A stretch of 17,984 nucleotides of DNA, taken from positions 1-17,984 of the forward strand of contig CAJTSB010000004.1 in NCBI GenBank assembly GCA_910578825.1. Reading direction: 5' to 3'. The DNA is from an uncultured Lachnospiraceae bacterium. GTDB taxonomy: Bacteria; Bacillota; Clostridia; Lachnospirales; Lachnospiraceae. The translations under genes were made by a program, and so were the position numbers. Positions 5,605 to 13,920 of this stretch are shown here, one piece after another (within the stretch, counting starts at the first letter, position 1; each line of letters begins with the position of its first letter). The notes under the pieces were generated by a model that searched no databases, was not told the DNA's origin, and was given only the letters and a program-made list of their open reading frames with translations.

Positions 5605-6993
5605 ATGAAAAGAAAAATTTTAAGCGCTTTGCTCTGTGTAGCAATGACAGCAACTATGTTGGCTGGATGTGGAAATAGTTCCAACGAATCCACCGACGAC
5701 AAGAATCAGGAAGCAACTGATGACGCAGCAGCCGATGACACGGCAGACGACGCAACTGATGATGCCGCTGGCGATGACGCAGCAGATGACAGCGCAGCAG
5801 GCGGCGATAAGCTGACTGTATGGTGCTGGGACCCGGCATTCAACATTTTCTCCATGGAAGAGGCTGGCAAGGTTTATCAGGCTGACCATCCGGAATTCTC
5901 CGTAGAAGTTACTGAGACTCCTTGGGAAGATGTACAGACGAAACTTACGACAGCAGCAACCAGTGGAGACTTATCCACATTGCCGGATATTATTCTGATG
6001 CAGGATAATGCATTCCAGAAGAACGTTATTTCTTATCCGGATGCATTTGTTGATTTGACAGACAGCGGTATTGATTTTGGCCAGTTTGGTGAGGCTAAAA
6101 CAGCATACTCTGTAATTGATGGCAAGAACTATGGTGTTCCGTTTGATAACGGCGCTGTAATCGCTGCTTACAGAACAGATATCTTAGAGCAGGCTGGAAT
6201 GAAGATTGAAGACTTTACAGACATCACATGGGATGAGTATCTTGAAAAAGGTAAGACAGTTCTTGAAAAGACTGGCAAGCCGTTACTTTCCTGCCAGGCT
6301 GGTGAGTCTGACGTTATCATGATGATGCTGCAGTCCTGCGGAGCATCCCTGTTTGATGATGAGGGAAATCCTGCACTTGTTGGCAATGAAGCATTGAAGA
6401 AAGTTATGGAAACTTATGCAGCATTGAAAGAGGCTGGAGTTCTGGTAGAGGTTAATGACTGGGATCAGTACATTTCTACCATGAATACCGAGGCTGTTGC
6501 TGGTACTATCAATGGTTGCTGGATTATGGCATCCATCAAGACAGCAGAAGACCAGAGCGGAAAATGGGCTGTTACTAATATGCCTAGCCTTGTAGACGTA
6601 GAAAACGCAAGCAATTATTCCAACAACGGTGGTTCTTCTTGGGCTGTTACAGCTAACTGCCAGAACGTTGAACTGGCAAAAGATTTCCTTGCAAGCACAT
6701 TTGCAGGAAGCGTTGAGTTATATGAGAACATTATCAGCTGTGGCGCTCTTGCTACTTATCTGCCGGCTGGTGAGTCTGATGTATACGCAAAAGGCGATGA
6801 CTTCTTCGGCGGAGACGCAGTATCTGCTAAGATCGTAGAGTTCGCAGGCAAGACACCGAGCAACAACACTGGTGTATACTACTATGAGGCTCGTGATGCT
6901 GTTGCTACTGCAATGCAGAATATTGTAGGCGGTGCAAACGTTGATGATGAGATTCAGCTTGCACAGGAGACAATCGAATCACAGATGCAGTAA
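5605..6993 (+). CDS. ABC transporter sugar-binding lipoprotein (family 1 solute-binding protein)
   Basis: A 462-residue lipoprotein: basic N-terminus, hydrophobic signal segment, and lipobox LAGC with Cys22 as the lipidated residue. An unusual acidic Asp/Ala linker (31-68, 15 Asp) joins the anchor to the binding domain, which starts around KLTVWCWD and has the layout of family 1 extracellular solute-binding proteins. It would capture an oligosaccharide outside the membrane and pass it to the two permeases encoded next. The operon enzymes suggest beta-1,4-galacto-oligosaccharides. ATG 5605 has GGGAGG (5590-5595) 9 nt upstream; an ATG-like extension to 5563 would run through the operator region. 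As the first gene of the operon with a strong hairpin behind it, it is probably the most abundant product. Confidence 0.93.
   Translation: MKRKILSALLCVAMTATMLAGCGNSSNESTDDKNQEATDDAAADDTADDATDDAAGDDAADDSAAGGDKLTVWCWDPAFNIFSMEEAGKVYQADHPEFSVEVTETPWEDVQTKLTTAATSGDLSTLPDIILMQDNAFQKNVISYPDAFVDLTDSGIDFGQFGEAKTAYSVIDGKNYGVPFDNGAVIAAYRTDILEQAGMKIEDFTDITWDEYLEKGKTVLEKTGKPLLSCQAGESDVIMMMLQSCGASLFDDEGNPALVGNEALKKVMETYAALKEAGVLVEVNDWDQYISTMNTEAVAGTINGCWIMASIKTAEDQSGKWAVTNMPSLVDVENASNYSNNGGSSWAVTANCQNVELAKDFLASTFAGSVELYENIISCGALATYLPAGESDVYAKGDDFFGGDAVSAKIVEFAGKTPSNNTGVYYYEARDAVATAMQNIVGGANVDDEIQLAQETIESQMQ
5719..5785 (+). repeat. Asp/Ala-coding repeat tract in the lipoprotein linker
   Basis: GATGACGCAGCAG occurs identically at 5719-5731 and 5773-5785, 54 bp apart and in the same frame, with degenerate GAYGAY-GCN units between. 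The tract codes for the acidic linker and could vary in length between strains. Confidence 0.7.
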
Positions 6994-7038
6994 TTCAGAA
7001 AATATTGAGACTTCATATAATGTGAATAGAAACAGTCT

Positions 7039-7064
7039 GGGGGGGACAGCAGTCGCTGCCCCCC
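7039..7064 (+). promoter_or_regulatory. Intercistronic GC-rich hairpin between lipoprotein and permease genes
   Basis: A run of G (7039-7045), one bulged A, and CAGC (7047-7050) pair with GCTG (7055-7058) and six C (7059-7064) around loop AGTC. It has no T-run after it (TCGATTGG), so it is more likely a 3'-end stabiliser or partial terminator. Such hairpins commonly raise the amount of binding protein over permeases in ABC sugar operons. Confidence 0.75.
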
Positions 7065-7092
7065 TCGATTGGTATAAAAGGGGGATACAGAT

Positions 7093-8001
7093 GTGAGTCA
7101 AGTGAAAGAACCCAAAAAAAGAAAAATGTCTCTGGAAAGAAGACATAATTTGACTGGCTGGGTATTTTTGACACCTGCAACGCTTATGATTGCAGTTATG
7201 AGCTTTTGGCCCATGATTCAGGCTTTCATTTTATCTCTGCAGACAGGTAAGGCGAACAATTTAAGTTTTGGTGATCCTCTTGCCAACTATGTTCGTATGT
7301 TCAGAGATAACGTCTTTACGACTTCTTTAGGGAATACGTTCTTATATCTGATTATTCAGGTGCCGATCATGCTGATTCTGGCATTGATTCTGGCATCCAT
7401 GTTGAATAACAAAGATTTACGGTGCAAAGGTTTGTTCCGTACAGCAATTTTCCTGCCATGTGCAACATCGCTGGTTTCTTATGCAATTATTTTCCGTTCT
7501 CTGTTCAGTGTGGATGGATTTGTTAACACCGTGTTAATTAACCTTGGAATTCTGAATACGGGATATAATTTCCTGGGTCATGCGACAAGTGCGAAAATTA
7601 TCATTATCATTGCATTGGTTTGGAGATGGACCGGATACAATATGGTATTTTATCTGTCCGGATTACAAAACATTGAATATTCTGTGTATGAGGCAGCGAA
7701 GATTGACGGCGCAAGCCCGATGCAGACTTTCTTTCGGATTACAGTTCCGCTTTTGAAACCGACAATTCTTTTGACGGCGATTATGTCTACAAACGGAACA
7801 TTGCAGTTGTTTGATGAGTCTGTCAACCTGACAAAGGGTGGTCCTGCAAATGCTACCATCACAATGTCCCATTATATTTACAATATGTCCTTTAAATATG
7901 TGCCGACCTTCGGGTATGCGGCAGCAATGTCCTTCCTGATCTTTATTCTGGTGGCAGTTCTGGCATTTATACAGATGAAAGTAGGTGATAAGCGTGACTA
8001 A
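7093..8001 (+). CDS. ABC sugar transporter permease, MalF/LacF-like
   Basis: A 302-residue integral membrane protein with about six hydrophobic segments, the first after a basic cytoplasmic tail. The EAA loop that docks on the ATPase is clear at residue 200 onward (EAAKIDGASPMQTFFRITVP). It forms the transmembrane channel with the next permease and receives sugar from the lipoprotein encoded upstream. The start is GTG 7093, preceded by AAGGGGG about 8 nt upstream; an ATG two bases earlier is immediately followed by TGA in its frame. Its end overlaps the next gene by 8 nt. No ATPase gene is in the window, which fits Firmicutes sugar transporters that share one MsmX/MsmK ATPase. Confidence 0.94.
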   Translation: MSQVKEPKKRKMSLERRHNLTGWVFLTPATLMIAVMSFWPMIQAFILSLQTGKANNLSFGDPLANYVRMFRDNVFTTSLGNTFLYLIIQVPIMLILALILASMLNNKDLRCKGLFRTAIFLPCATSLVSYAIIFRSLFSVDGFVNTVLINLGILNTGYNFLGHATSAKIIIIIALVWRWTGYNMVFYLSGLQNIEYSVYEAAKIDGASPMQTFFRITVPLLKPTILLTAIMSTNGTLQLFDESVNLTKGGPANATITMSHYIYNMSFKYVPTFGYAAAMSFLIFILVAVLAFIQMKVGDKRD

Positions 8002-8806
8002 GACAAAAAGATCAAGAGCGTTAATGTATGTATTTTTGACTATTGTTTCAGTGATTTCTGTATTTCCGCTTTACTGGATGTTAATCAGCGCTACCAACAA
8101 GAGTATAGATGTCAGCAGAGGAACGATGCTTCCGGGATTGGCTTTGATTGATAACTGGAAGTCGCTGCTTTCCCAACAGGATGTGGCGAGGGCAATGATT
8201 AATTCGTTTAAGTATTCGATTATTTTGACTCTCTGTGCACTGGTAATCTGTTCTCTTGCCGGATATGGATTTGAAATTTACCATGACAAGGGCAAGGATG
8301 CAGTAATGTCCATCTTGCTTTTGGGTATGATGGTTCCATTCGTGGCAACGTTGGTTCCGTTGTTCCGTATGTTTTCAGCAGCAAAGTTGTTGAATACTAC
8401 TGTGGCATTTATATTGCCGACAATATCAACACCGTTCCTGATTATGATGTTCCGGCAGAGTGCGCGGAGTTTTCCGCATGATATTATTGAGGCGGCAAGA
8501 ATTGACGGTCTGAACGAGATCCAGATTTTCTTCCGTATGTTTATTCCGACCATGCGCTCGACGTATGCGGCAGCTATGACGATTACGTTTATGAATGCAT
8601 GGAATAATTACTTATGGCCGAAGGTAATCATGACGACAGATGAGAGCATGACAATGCCAATGTTGGTTGCGAACCTTACGGAAGGTTATGTTACCGATTA
8701 TGGTGTATTGATGTTAGCCGTTCTGTTGTGTAGTCTGCCAACCATTATTATATTCTTCTTATTACAGAAGAGCTTTGCAGAAGGTATTACCGGAGCAGTA
8801 AAATAA
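7994..8806 (+). CDS. ABC sugar transporter permease, MalG/LacG-like
   Basis: A 270-residue permease with about six membrane segments and an EAA loop from residue 166 (EAARIDGLNEIQIFFRMFIP), the second half of the sugar channel. Family members usually have about 270-290 residues, so it is full length. I chose GTG 7994 because AGGTGA (7983-7988) lies 5 nt upstream; an in-frame GTG at 7985 would sit inside that site. It overlaps the preceding permease gene by 8 nt, so the two are translationally coupled and made in equal amounts. The gap of 195 nt that follows contains two hairpins. Confidence 0.93.
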   Translation: MTKTKRSRALMYVFLTIVSVISVFPLYWMLISATNKSIDVSRGTMLPGLALIDNWKSLLSQQDVARAMINSFKYSIILTLCALVICSLAGYGFEIYHDKGKDAVMSILLLGMMVPFVATLVPLFRMFSAAKLLNTTVAFILPTISTPFLIMMFRQSARSFPHDIIEAARIDGLNEIQIFFRMFIPTMRSTYAAAMTITFMNAWNNYLWPKVIMTTDESMTMPMLVANLTEGYVTDYGVLMLAVLLCSLPTIIIFFLLQKSFAEGITGAVK

Positions 8807-8856
8807 TGTTTGAATGCATATATTTGTTCAACAGCACTTTATCTCTTGTGACGGTT

Positions 8857-8877
8857 CTAAGTGCCAGTGGCAATTAG
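8857..8877 (+). promoter_or_regulatory. Small hairpin after permease genes
   Basis: CTAA (8857-8860) pairs with TTAG (8874-8877) and TGCC (8862-8865) with GGCA (8869-8872), with one G-A mismatch and loop AGT. GTGAC occurs directly before and after the hairpin (8848-8852 and 8877-8881). It is a modest structure whose role is not evident. Confidence 0.4.
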
Positions 8878-8905
8878 TGACAGCCGGAGCGAGAGCGTAG
8901 ACACA

Positions 8906-8929
8906 TACCCCGCAGCTTGCTGCGGGGTA
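8906..8929 (+). promoter_or_regulatory. Strong 11-bp perfect hairpin between permease and beta-galactosidase genes
   Basis: TACCCCGCAGC (8906-8916) is the exact reverse complement of GCTGCGGGGTA (8919-8929), with only two bases between. No T-run follows, so simple Rho-independent termination is not expected. It probably stabilises the upstream transporter mRNA or partly uncouples it from the enzyme genes. Confidence 0.7.
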
Positions 8930-8945
8930 CCATTATATACAGATA

Positions 8946-8973
8946 TCTTACGTTTGTGCAGGTGAGATATAAT
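8946..8973 (+). promoter_or_regulatory. Possible internal promoter before the beta-galactosidase gene
   Basis: A perfect TATAAT (8968-8973) lies 28 nt before the chosen start codon. The matching -35 region (TCTTAC, 8946-8951, 16-bp spacing) is poor. If active, transcription would begin near 8980, past the alternative ATG at 8972. Confidence 0.3.
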
Positions 8974-9001
8974 GAAAAATAATAATCTCCGGAGGTATGA
9001 A

Positions 9002-12000
9002 ATGACACAATTTAACTATGAGAAAGTAAAAAATCCGCTTTTATTCGCTGAAAATCGCCTGGAGGCTCATTCTGATCATGTATGCTATGCTTCGATGGAA
9101 GAATTGGGGGAACGAAAGAGCAGTTTCCGTTATTCTTTGGATGGGCTTTGGAAATTTTCCTATGGGAGGAATTATCAGTCCGCTATTCAGGGATTTGAAT
9201 CCACAACATATGATTGCAGAGCCTGGGCGGATATCAGAGTTCCGGCACATATTCAGATGGAGGGTTATGATGCCCCCCAATATGCGAACACACAATATCC
9301 TTGGGATGGAAGGGAAGATATTGCGCCGGGCGAAGTGCCGGAATTTTTCAATCCGGTGGCAAGCTATGTAAAATATTTTTTCGTTCCGGAGCATATGAAG
9401 GGAAAACCGCTGTTTATTTCTTTTCAGGGTGTGGAGAGTGCGATGGCATTGTGGCTGAATGGAACTTATGTGGGCTATAGCGAGGATAGTTTCACGCCTT
9501 CCGAATTTGAGCTGACGCCTTATCTTGTGGAAGGGGAAAATAAGCTTGCCGTTCAGGTATTTAAATGGAGCTCTTCAAGCTGGTGTGAGGATCAGGACTT
9601 TTTCCGTTTTTCGGGAATTTACCGCAGCGTATATCTTTATACGGTACCTGAGGTACATGTGCAGGATATTTGTGTGCGGACCTTGTTGGACGATGCGTAT
9701 AAGAATGCAGATTTGAGCCTGAAGTTTCAAATGTCCGGGGAAGGACAGGTTTCCCTGACGCTGCGTGACGGCGAGGATGTTATTGCATGGAAACAGGCAG
9801 ATGCAAAGGAGGAATTTACAGTAATTATTCCGGTGAATGAACCGGCGCTCTGGAGTGCCGAGGAACCGAATCTGTATGAACTTCTGGTAGAGGTTTTTAA
9901 TGAGAATGGAGAATCTCAGGAGGTTTTTGCGCAGATGGTCGGATTCCGTCGCTTTGAGATGATAGATAATCTTATGTGCCTGAATGGAAAGCGAATTGTA
10001 TTCAAGGGTGTGAACCGCCATGAATTCAGCTCTAAGAGGGGGCGTGTTCCGAATGAAGAGGAAATGATACAGGATATCCTGACAATGAAACGGAATAATA
10101 TCAATGCAGTCCGCACCTGCCATTATCCGGACGATTCCAGAATTTATGAGCTTTGTGATAAATATGGATTGTATATGATTGATGAGAATAATTTGGAGAG
10201 CCATGGAAGCTGGGATCCAATCCTTCGCGGGGAGACTACGGAAGAAGAGATTGTTCCCGGTGACCGCAAGGAATGGGAGCCGATGATGCTTGACCGTGTG
10301 AATTCCTGTTATCAGAGGGACAAGAATCATCCGGCAATCTTAATCTGGTCCTGCGGAAATGAATCTTACGGAGGAAGCGTTATCAATGAGATGTCCGAAT
10401 TATTCCGAAAGCTGGATGATACGAGACTGGTACATTATGAGGGAGTATTTCAGGACAGGCGGTATAATAACAGCAGCGATATGGAGAGTCAGATGTATCC
10501 TTCGGTGGCAAGCATTCAGGAATTTCTGAAAAAAGACAGGAGCAAGCCGTTTATCTGCTGTGAATACACACATGCAATGGGGAATTCCTGTGGAGCCATG
10601 CACAAATATACGGATTTGGCAGATACGGAACCGCTGTATCAGGGCGGATTTATCTGGGACTACATCGACCAGTCTATTGAGAAGAAGGATCGCTATGGAA
10701 ATAAGTTCCAGGCATACGGCGGCGATTTTGGCGAGCGTCCTACGGATTATAATTTCAGCGGCAATGGCATTGTTTACGGTGGGGAAAGGGATGAGTCCCC
10801 GAAAATGCAGGAAGTGAAATTTAATTATCAGAATCTTACGGCGGAAGTGTCCAGAGAAAAAGTCTTAATAAAAAATAAAAATTTATTTGTGAATTCCAAT
10901 CAGTTTGATTGTGTGGTATTATTAGAGAAGGATGGAAAGTTTTTACAGCAGGCAGTTCTTGTCACGGATGTGGAGCCTTTATCGGAAGAGGAATATGAGC
11001 TGCCCGTTCAGATACCGGATATGCCAGGTGAATATGCGGTTACCGTTTCTTTCCGCCTGAAAGAAGAGACAGATTGGGCGCCAAAAGGGTATGAAATGGC
11101 ATTCGGTCAGGGCGTGTTTGAGAATTGCAAAGAGCAGGAGCCTGTTACGGATGAAATTACCGTTATCAAAGGAATGTGGAACATTGGCGTCCGGGGAATG
11201 AATTTTGAATGTATGTTCAGTAACCTGAAATCGGGTCTGGTGTCGTATCGTTACGGCGGAAGAGAGCTGATAGAAAAAATTCCCATGCCGAATTTCTGGC
11301 GCGCACCTGTTGACAACGATGAGGGCAATCAGATGCAGATGCGCATGGGTCAGTGGAAACTTGCCAGTATGTACCTGAGAAAAGATGAGGAGGTAAAGGA
11401 GAATCCCAGGCTTGAGCAGAAGGAGCACAGTGCGGTTGTCACCTATTATTATGTGATGCCTACAGCGCCAAAGAGCAAATGCAGTCTTTCCTATGAGGTA
11501 TTCGGAGATGGCACAATTGATGTTACCTTGCAGTACGACCCGGTGAAGGAATTGAAGGATATGCCTGAATTTGGCGTTATGTTCAAGTTTAATGCTGATT
11601 TTGAAAATCTGGAGTGGTATGGCAATGGTCCGGCTGAGACTTATGCAGACCGGAAACATGGCGCGAAGCTTGGCATTTACCGCAATAAGGTTGCAGACAA
11701 TATGGCAAAATACCTCGTTCCGCAGGAATGTGGCAATAAGACCGGCGTTCGCTGGGCAAAAATTACGGATAATGCCGGACAGGGAATTGCATTTTATGGA
11801 GACAAGATGAGTTTTTCTGCAATGCCCTATACGCCTCATGAACTGGAAAATGCCATGCATCCCTATGAATTGCCGCAGGTGCATTACACCGTAGTACGTG
11901 CTGCGATGCAGCAGATGGGCGTAGGCGGAGACGATAGCTGGATGTCTGAAGTACATCCGGAATATTTGATAGATGTGAGTGAGCCTTTGAAGTTTACGTT

Positions 12001-12022
12001 TAGTTTCAAGGGAATTGTATAA
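9002..12022 (+). CDS. lacZ: GH2 beta-galactosidase (LacZ type)
   Basis: A 1006-residue cytoplasmic enzyme of the long LacZ type: N-terminal sugar-binding domain (NPLLFAENRLEAHSDH start), Ig-like domain, TIM-barrel catalytic domain, a further beta domain, and the C-terminal Bgal_small_N domain (with FWRAPVDNDEGN). The acid/base is Glu454 in WSCGNES and the nucleophile Glu521 in CCEYTHAMGNS, both motifs intact. It releases terminal beta-galactose, here probably from galacto-oligosaccharides produced by the GH53 enzyme at the end of the operon, and perhaps from lactose. ATG 9002 has GGAGG (8991-8995) 6 nt upstream; ATG 8972 in the same frame has AGGTGAG 5 nt upstream and would add ten residues. 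No signal peptide is seen. Confidence 0.96.
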   Translation: MTQFNYEKVKNPLLFAENRLEAHSDHVCYASMEELGERKSSFRYSLDGLWKFSYGRNYQSAIQGFESTTYDCRAWADIRVPAHIQMEGYDAPQYANTQYPWDGREDIAPGEVPEFFNPVASYVKYFFVPEHMKGKPLFISFQGVESAMALWLNGTYVGYSEDSFTPSEFELTPYLVEGENKLAVQVFKWSSSSWCEDQDFFRFSGIYRSVYLYTVPEVHVQDICVRTLLDDAYKNADLSLKFQMSGEGQVSLTLRDGEDVIAWKQADAKEEFTVIIPVNEPALWSAEEPNLYELLVEVFNENGESQEVFAQMVGFRRFEMIDNLMCLNGKRIVFKGVNRHEFSSKRGRVPNEEEMIQDILTMKRNNINAVRTCHYPDDSRIYELCDKYGLYMIDENNLESHGSWDPILRGETTEEEIVPGDRKEWEPMMLDRVNSCYQRDKNHPAILIWSCGNESYGGSVINEMSELFRKLDDTRLVHYEGVFQDRRYNNSSDMESQMYPSVASIQEFLKKDRSKPFICCEYTHAMGNSCGAMHKYTDLADTEPLYQGGFIWDYIDQSIEKKDRYGNKFQAYGGDFGERPTDYNFSGNGIVYGGERDESPKMQEVKFNYQNLTAEVSREKVLIKNKNLFVNSNQFDCVVLLEKDGKFLQQAVLVTDVEPLSEEEYELPVQIPDMPGEYAVTVSFRLKEETDWAPKGYEMAFGQGVFENCKEQEPVTDEITVIKGMWNIGVRGMNFECMFSNLKSGLVSYRYGGRELIEKIPMPNFWRAPVDNDEGNQMQMRMGQWKLASMYLRKDEEVKENPRLEQKEHSAVVTYYYVMPTAPKSKCSLSYEVFGDGTIDVTLQYDPVKELKDMPEFGVMFKFNADFENLEWYGNGPAETYADRKHGAKLGIYRNKVADNMAKYLVPQECGNKTGVRWAKITDNAGQGIAFYGDKMSFSAMPYTPHELENAMHPYELPQVHYTVVRAAMQQMGVGGDDSWMSEVHPEYLIDVSEPLKFTFSFKGIV

Positions 12023-12047
12023 TTTATGAAATGGCAGTGACGCGTTG

Positions 12048-12059
12048 CGGCACATGCCG
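12048..12059 (+). promoter_or_regulatory. Short palindrome between beta-galactosidase and next gene
   Basis: CGGCA (12048-12052) and TGCCG (12055-12059) form a small stem 11 bases before the AAGGAGG ribosome binding site (12071-12077) of the next gene. It is too short to call a terminator. Confidence 0.3.
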
Positions 12060-12084
12060 ATACCTGTGAGAAGGAGGAAAAGAA

Positions 12085-13920
12085 ATGGATAAATTTGTGG
12101 TAAATATCATCCATCGCCCCGAAATGGTGCCGGAATATGCAGAGAAAGTAACCGGTCACGGTAAGGCGGAGGATATTGGCAGAAAGGCGCTTTTGACAGA
12201 ATCGCTGGATATTTTCAGGACGCAGCAGCGTCTGGCGCATGAGAATGGCTTAAAGACCACCATTCAGATGACGTATGCCAGCCTGTTTAACGAAGAGGCA
12301 GTGGAGATTGCCAAGGCAGACCATGAGAAATATGGGGATGAGATTGCATTATCTTTGCTGGGACTTCCCTGCAAAGAATTTCGTGAGAAATATAACACGA
12401 AGGATTTTTGTATCTGGATGTTTTCGATGGAGGATAAGAAATCAATTGTCGATGATGTATTCGGGAAATTTTACGATACGTTTGGATTTTATCCAGAATC
12501 CACAGGTTCTTATTATATGGATGCAGATTTGACAAATTATATCAAAGAGAAATATCCATCCGTCAAATGTGCGGTGGCTACCTGTTGGGAGGAAGGCCCC
12601 AAGGCATATCATACCTGTAACAATTCCTGGTACACGCTGTTTGACGGAGGTCCCTGGAATCCCTGGATTCCTTCAAAGCAGAATACCCATGCTCCGGCGG
12701 CAAATGAGGCGGAAGACAGTGGAATCGTGGCAATCCCGCATCTGTCCAGAGATTTGCTTGCATGTTATGATGGCAATGGGTCCAATTTCGGTACGCATCC
12801 GCAGAATGTACTGCGCGGCATGATTTATGACAGCAAGACATGGGAATACCCTTATCTGTATAATTTGATTGACCAGTATCGTGATCTGGAGAAATATAAT
12901 AACGGTTACGCCTATAATATGATGTTTGTCGGACCGGGCTGGATGAACAAGATGGGACGCTGGGAGTCTCCGTATGAATTGCTGGAGAAATCTTATTCCG
13001 ATGGATGCGCATATTACGGTAAGCTCAAGAAAGAAGGCAAACTGATTGATATGACGATGGCGGAGTTTGCCGATTACTACCGTGAGAAAAAAAGCTATAC
13101 GGAGCCGGAATGCGCGTTGTGGCGCGATATTCTCTATGGATCAGACAAGCAGTTATTCTGGTACTGCGATCCCTATATGCGCGCCTGTGTCAATATGGAT
13201 CAGGGCGGCGCGATTGTGGACTTGCGTCCTTATGCGGCGAAACTGGAATGGCCGGTTGGAATCGGGACGAAACATGTGCAGGATGCATCCTATCCATTCC
13301 TGATACAGGAGAAATACCGTGCAGGTTATTTCACGCATTATGCAGGGGAAGGCACGGTAAGAAGCGCTAAGTTGTCTTACAATGGCGAGGAGGTAGACCT
13401 CTGTCTGTGCCGTACCAAAGCGCATTTTTCAGAGGAAGGCAAGACGAGAATCCTGACGCTTGATCCGGTTGAGATTGAATTTTATGATTTGACCGTAAAA
13501 CTCCAGACCAGGATTTATTTTGAAGAAGGAAGCTCTAATATCAGGATTGAGCGGAATATTCTTGAGATGAGCAATCCCGAGGCAAAAGTGGAGTTGAATG
13601 AATACATGGTGGCATGTTACGGTACTACGGAGTATCCTGAGGACATGACGGGCATCACCCTCAAATGTGAAGGTGCGCAGGAGAAAGAAATTTCTTATGA
13701 ATATAAATGCAGAGAGGCAGAGCTTGCGGGAGCAGATGCTGTCAGTGCAGTAATTCCTGCTATTGAGACGAAGGTGTCCATGACATCATCTGACAGGGAA
13801 GCAGTCGGATATGTGAGAGAGGGTTATGCATTCTCGCCAATGTTTACCTTAGGTTATACGAAGACAATCTCAGATAAGGAGGTATTTACGACATGGCTCA
13901 ATCTGGAAAAGGCAGATTAA
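12085..13920 (+). CDS. Putative cytoplasmic carbohydrate-active enzyme, family uncertain
   Basis: A 611-residue soluble protein without signal peptide. The N-terminal half (about 1-260) reads like a catalytic barrel related to the polysaccharide-deacetylase/GH57-38 type folds: a stretch on searching by the 'HENGLKTTIQ' strand, FGFYPESTGSYYMDADL at about 133-149, and a GGPWNPWIPSKQN segment at 188-200. The latter recalls the YPSK-N motif I associate with DUF3863-type proteins of Bacteroides; this is a memory-based resemblance. The C-terminal part (about 380-611) is beta-rich, like accessory domains of glycoside hydrolases. Good ribosome binding site AAGGAGG (12071-12077), 7 nt from ATG. Flanked by GH2 and GH53 genes, it probably acts on a galactan-derived oligosaccharide, perhaps on a branch or modification. 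No catalytic residues can be assigned safely. Confidence 0.6.
   Translation: MDKFVVNIIHRPEMVPEYAEKVTGHGKAEDIGRKALLTESLDIFRTQQRLAHENGLKTTIQMTYASLFNEEAVEIAKADHEKYGDEIALSLLGLPCKEFREKYNTKDFCIWMFSMEDKKSIVDDVFGKFYDTFGFYPESTGSYYMDADLTNYIKEKYPSVKCAVATCWEEGPKAYHTCNNSWYTLFDGGPWNPWIPSKQNTHAPAANEAEDSGIVAIPHLSRDLLACYDGNGSNFGTHPQNVLRGMIYDSKTWEYPYLYNLIDQYRDLEKYNNGYAYNMMFVGPGWMNKMGRWESPYELLEKSYSDGCAYYGKLKKEGKLIDMTMAEFADYYREKKSYTEPECALWRDILYGSDKQLFWYCDPYMRACVNMDQGGAIVDLRPYAAKLEWPVGIGTKHVQDASYPFLIQEKYRAGYFTHYAGEGTVRSAKLSYNGEEVDLCLCRTKAHFSEEGKTRILTLDPVEIEFYDLTVKLQTRIYFEEGSSNIRIERNILEMSNPEAKVELNEYMVACYGTTEYPEDMTGITLKCEGAQEKEISYEYKCREAELAGADAVSAVIPAIETKVSMTSSDREAVGYVREGYAFSPMFTLGYTKTISDKEVFTTWLNLEKAD

Noticed and set aside
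10979..12055. Long minus-strand reading frame of 358 codons opposite the beta-galactosidase gene, and another of 251 codons at 9575-10330
   Set aside because: They are antisense to a complete, motif-verified GH2 gene, have no recognisable domain and no ribosome binding site of note; both reflect codon bias of the real gene.
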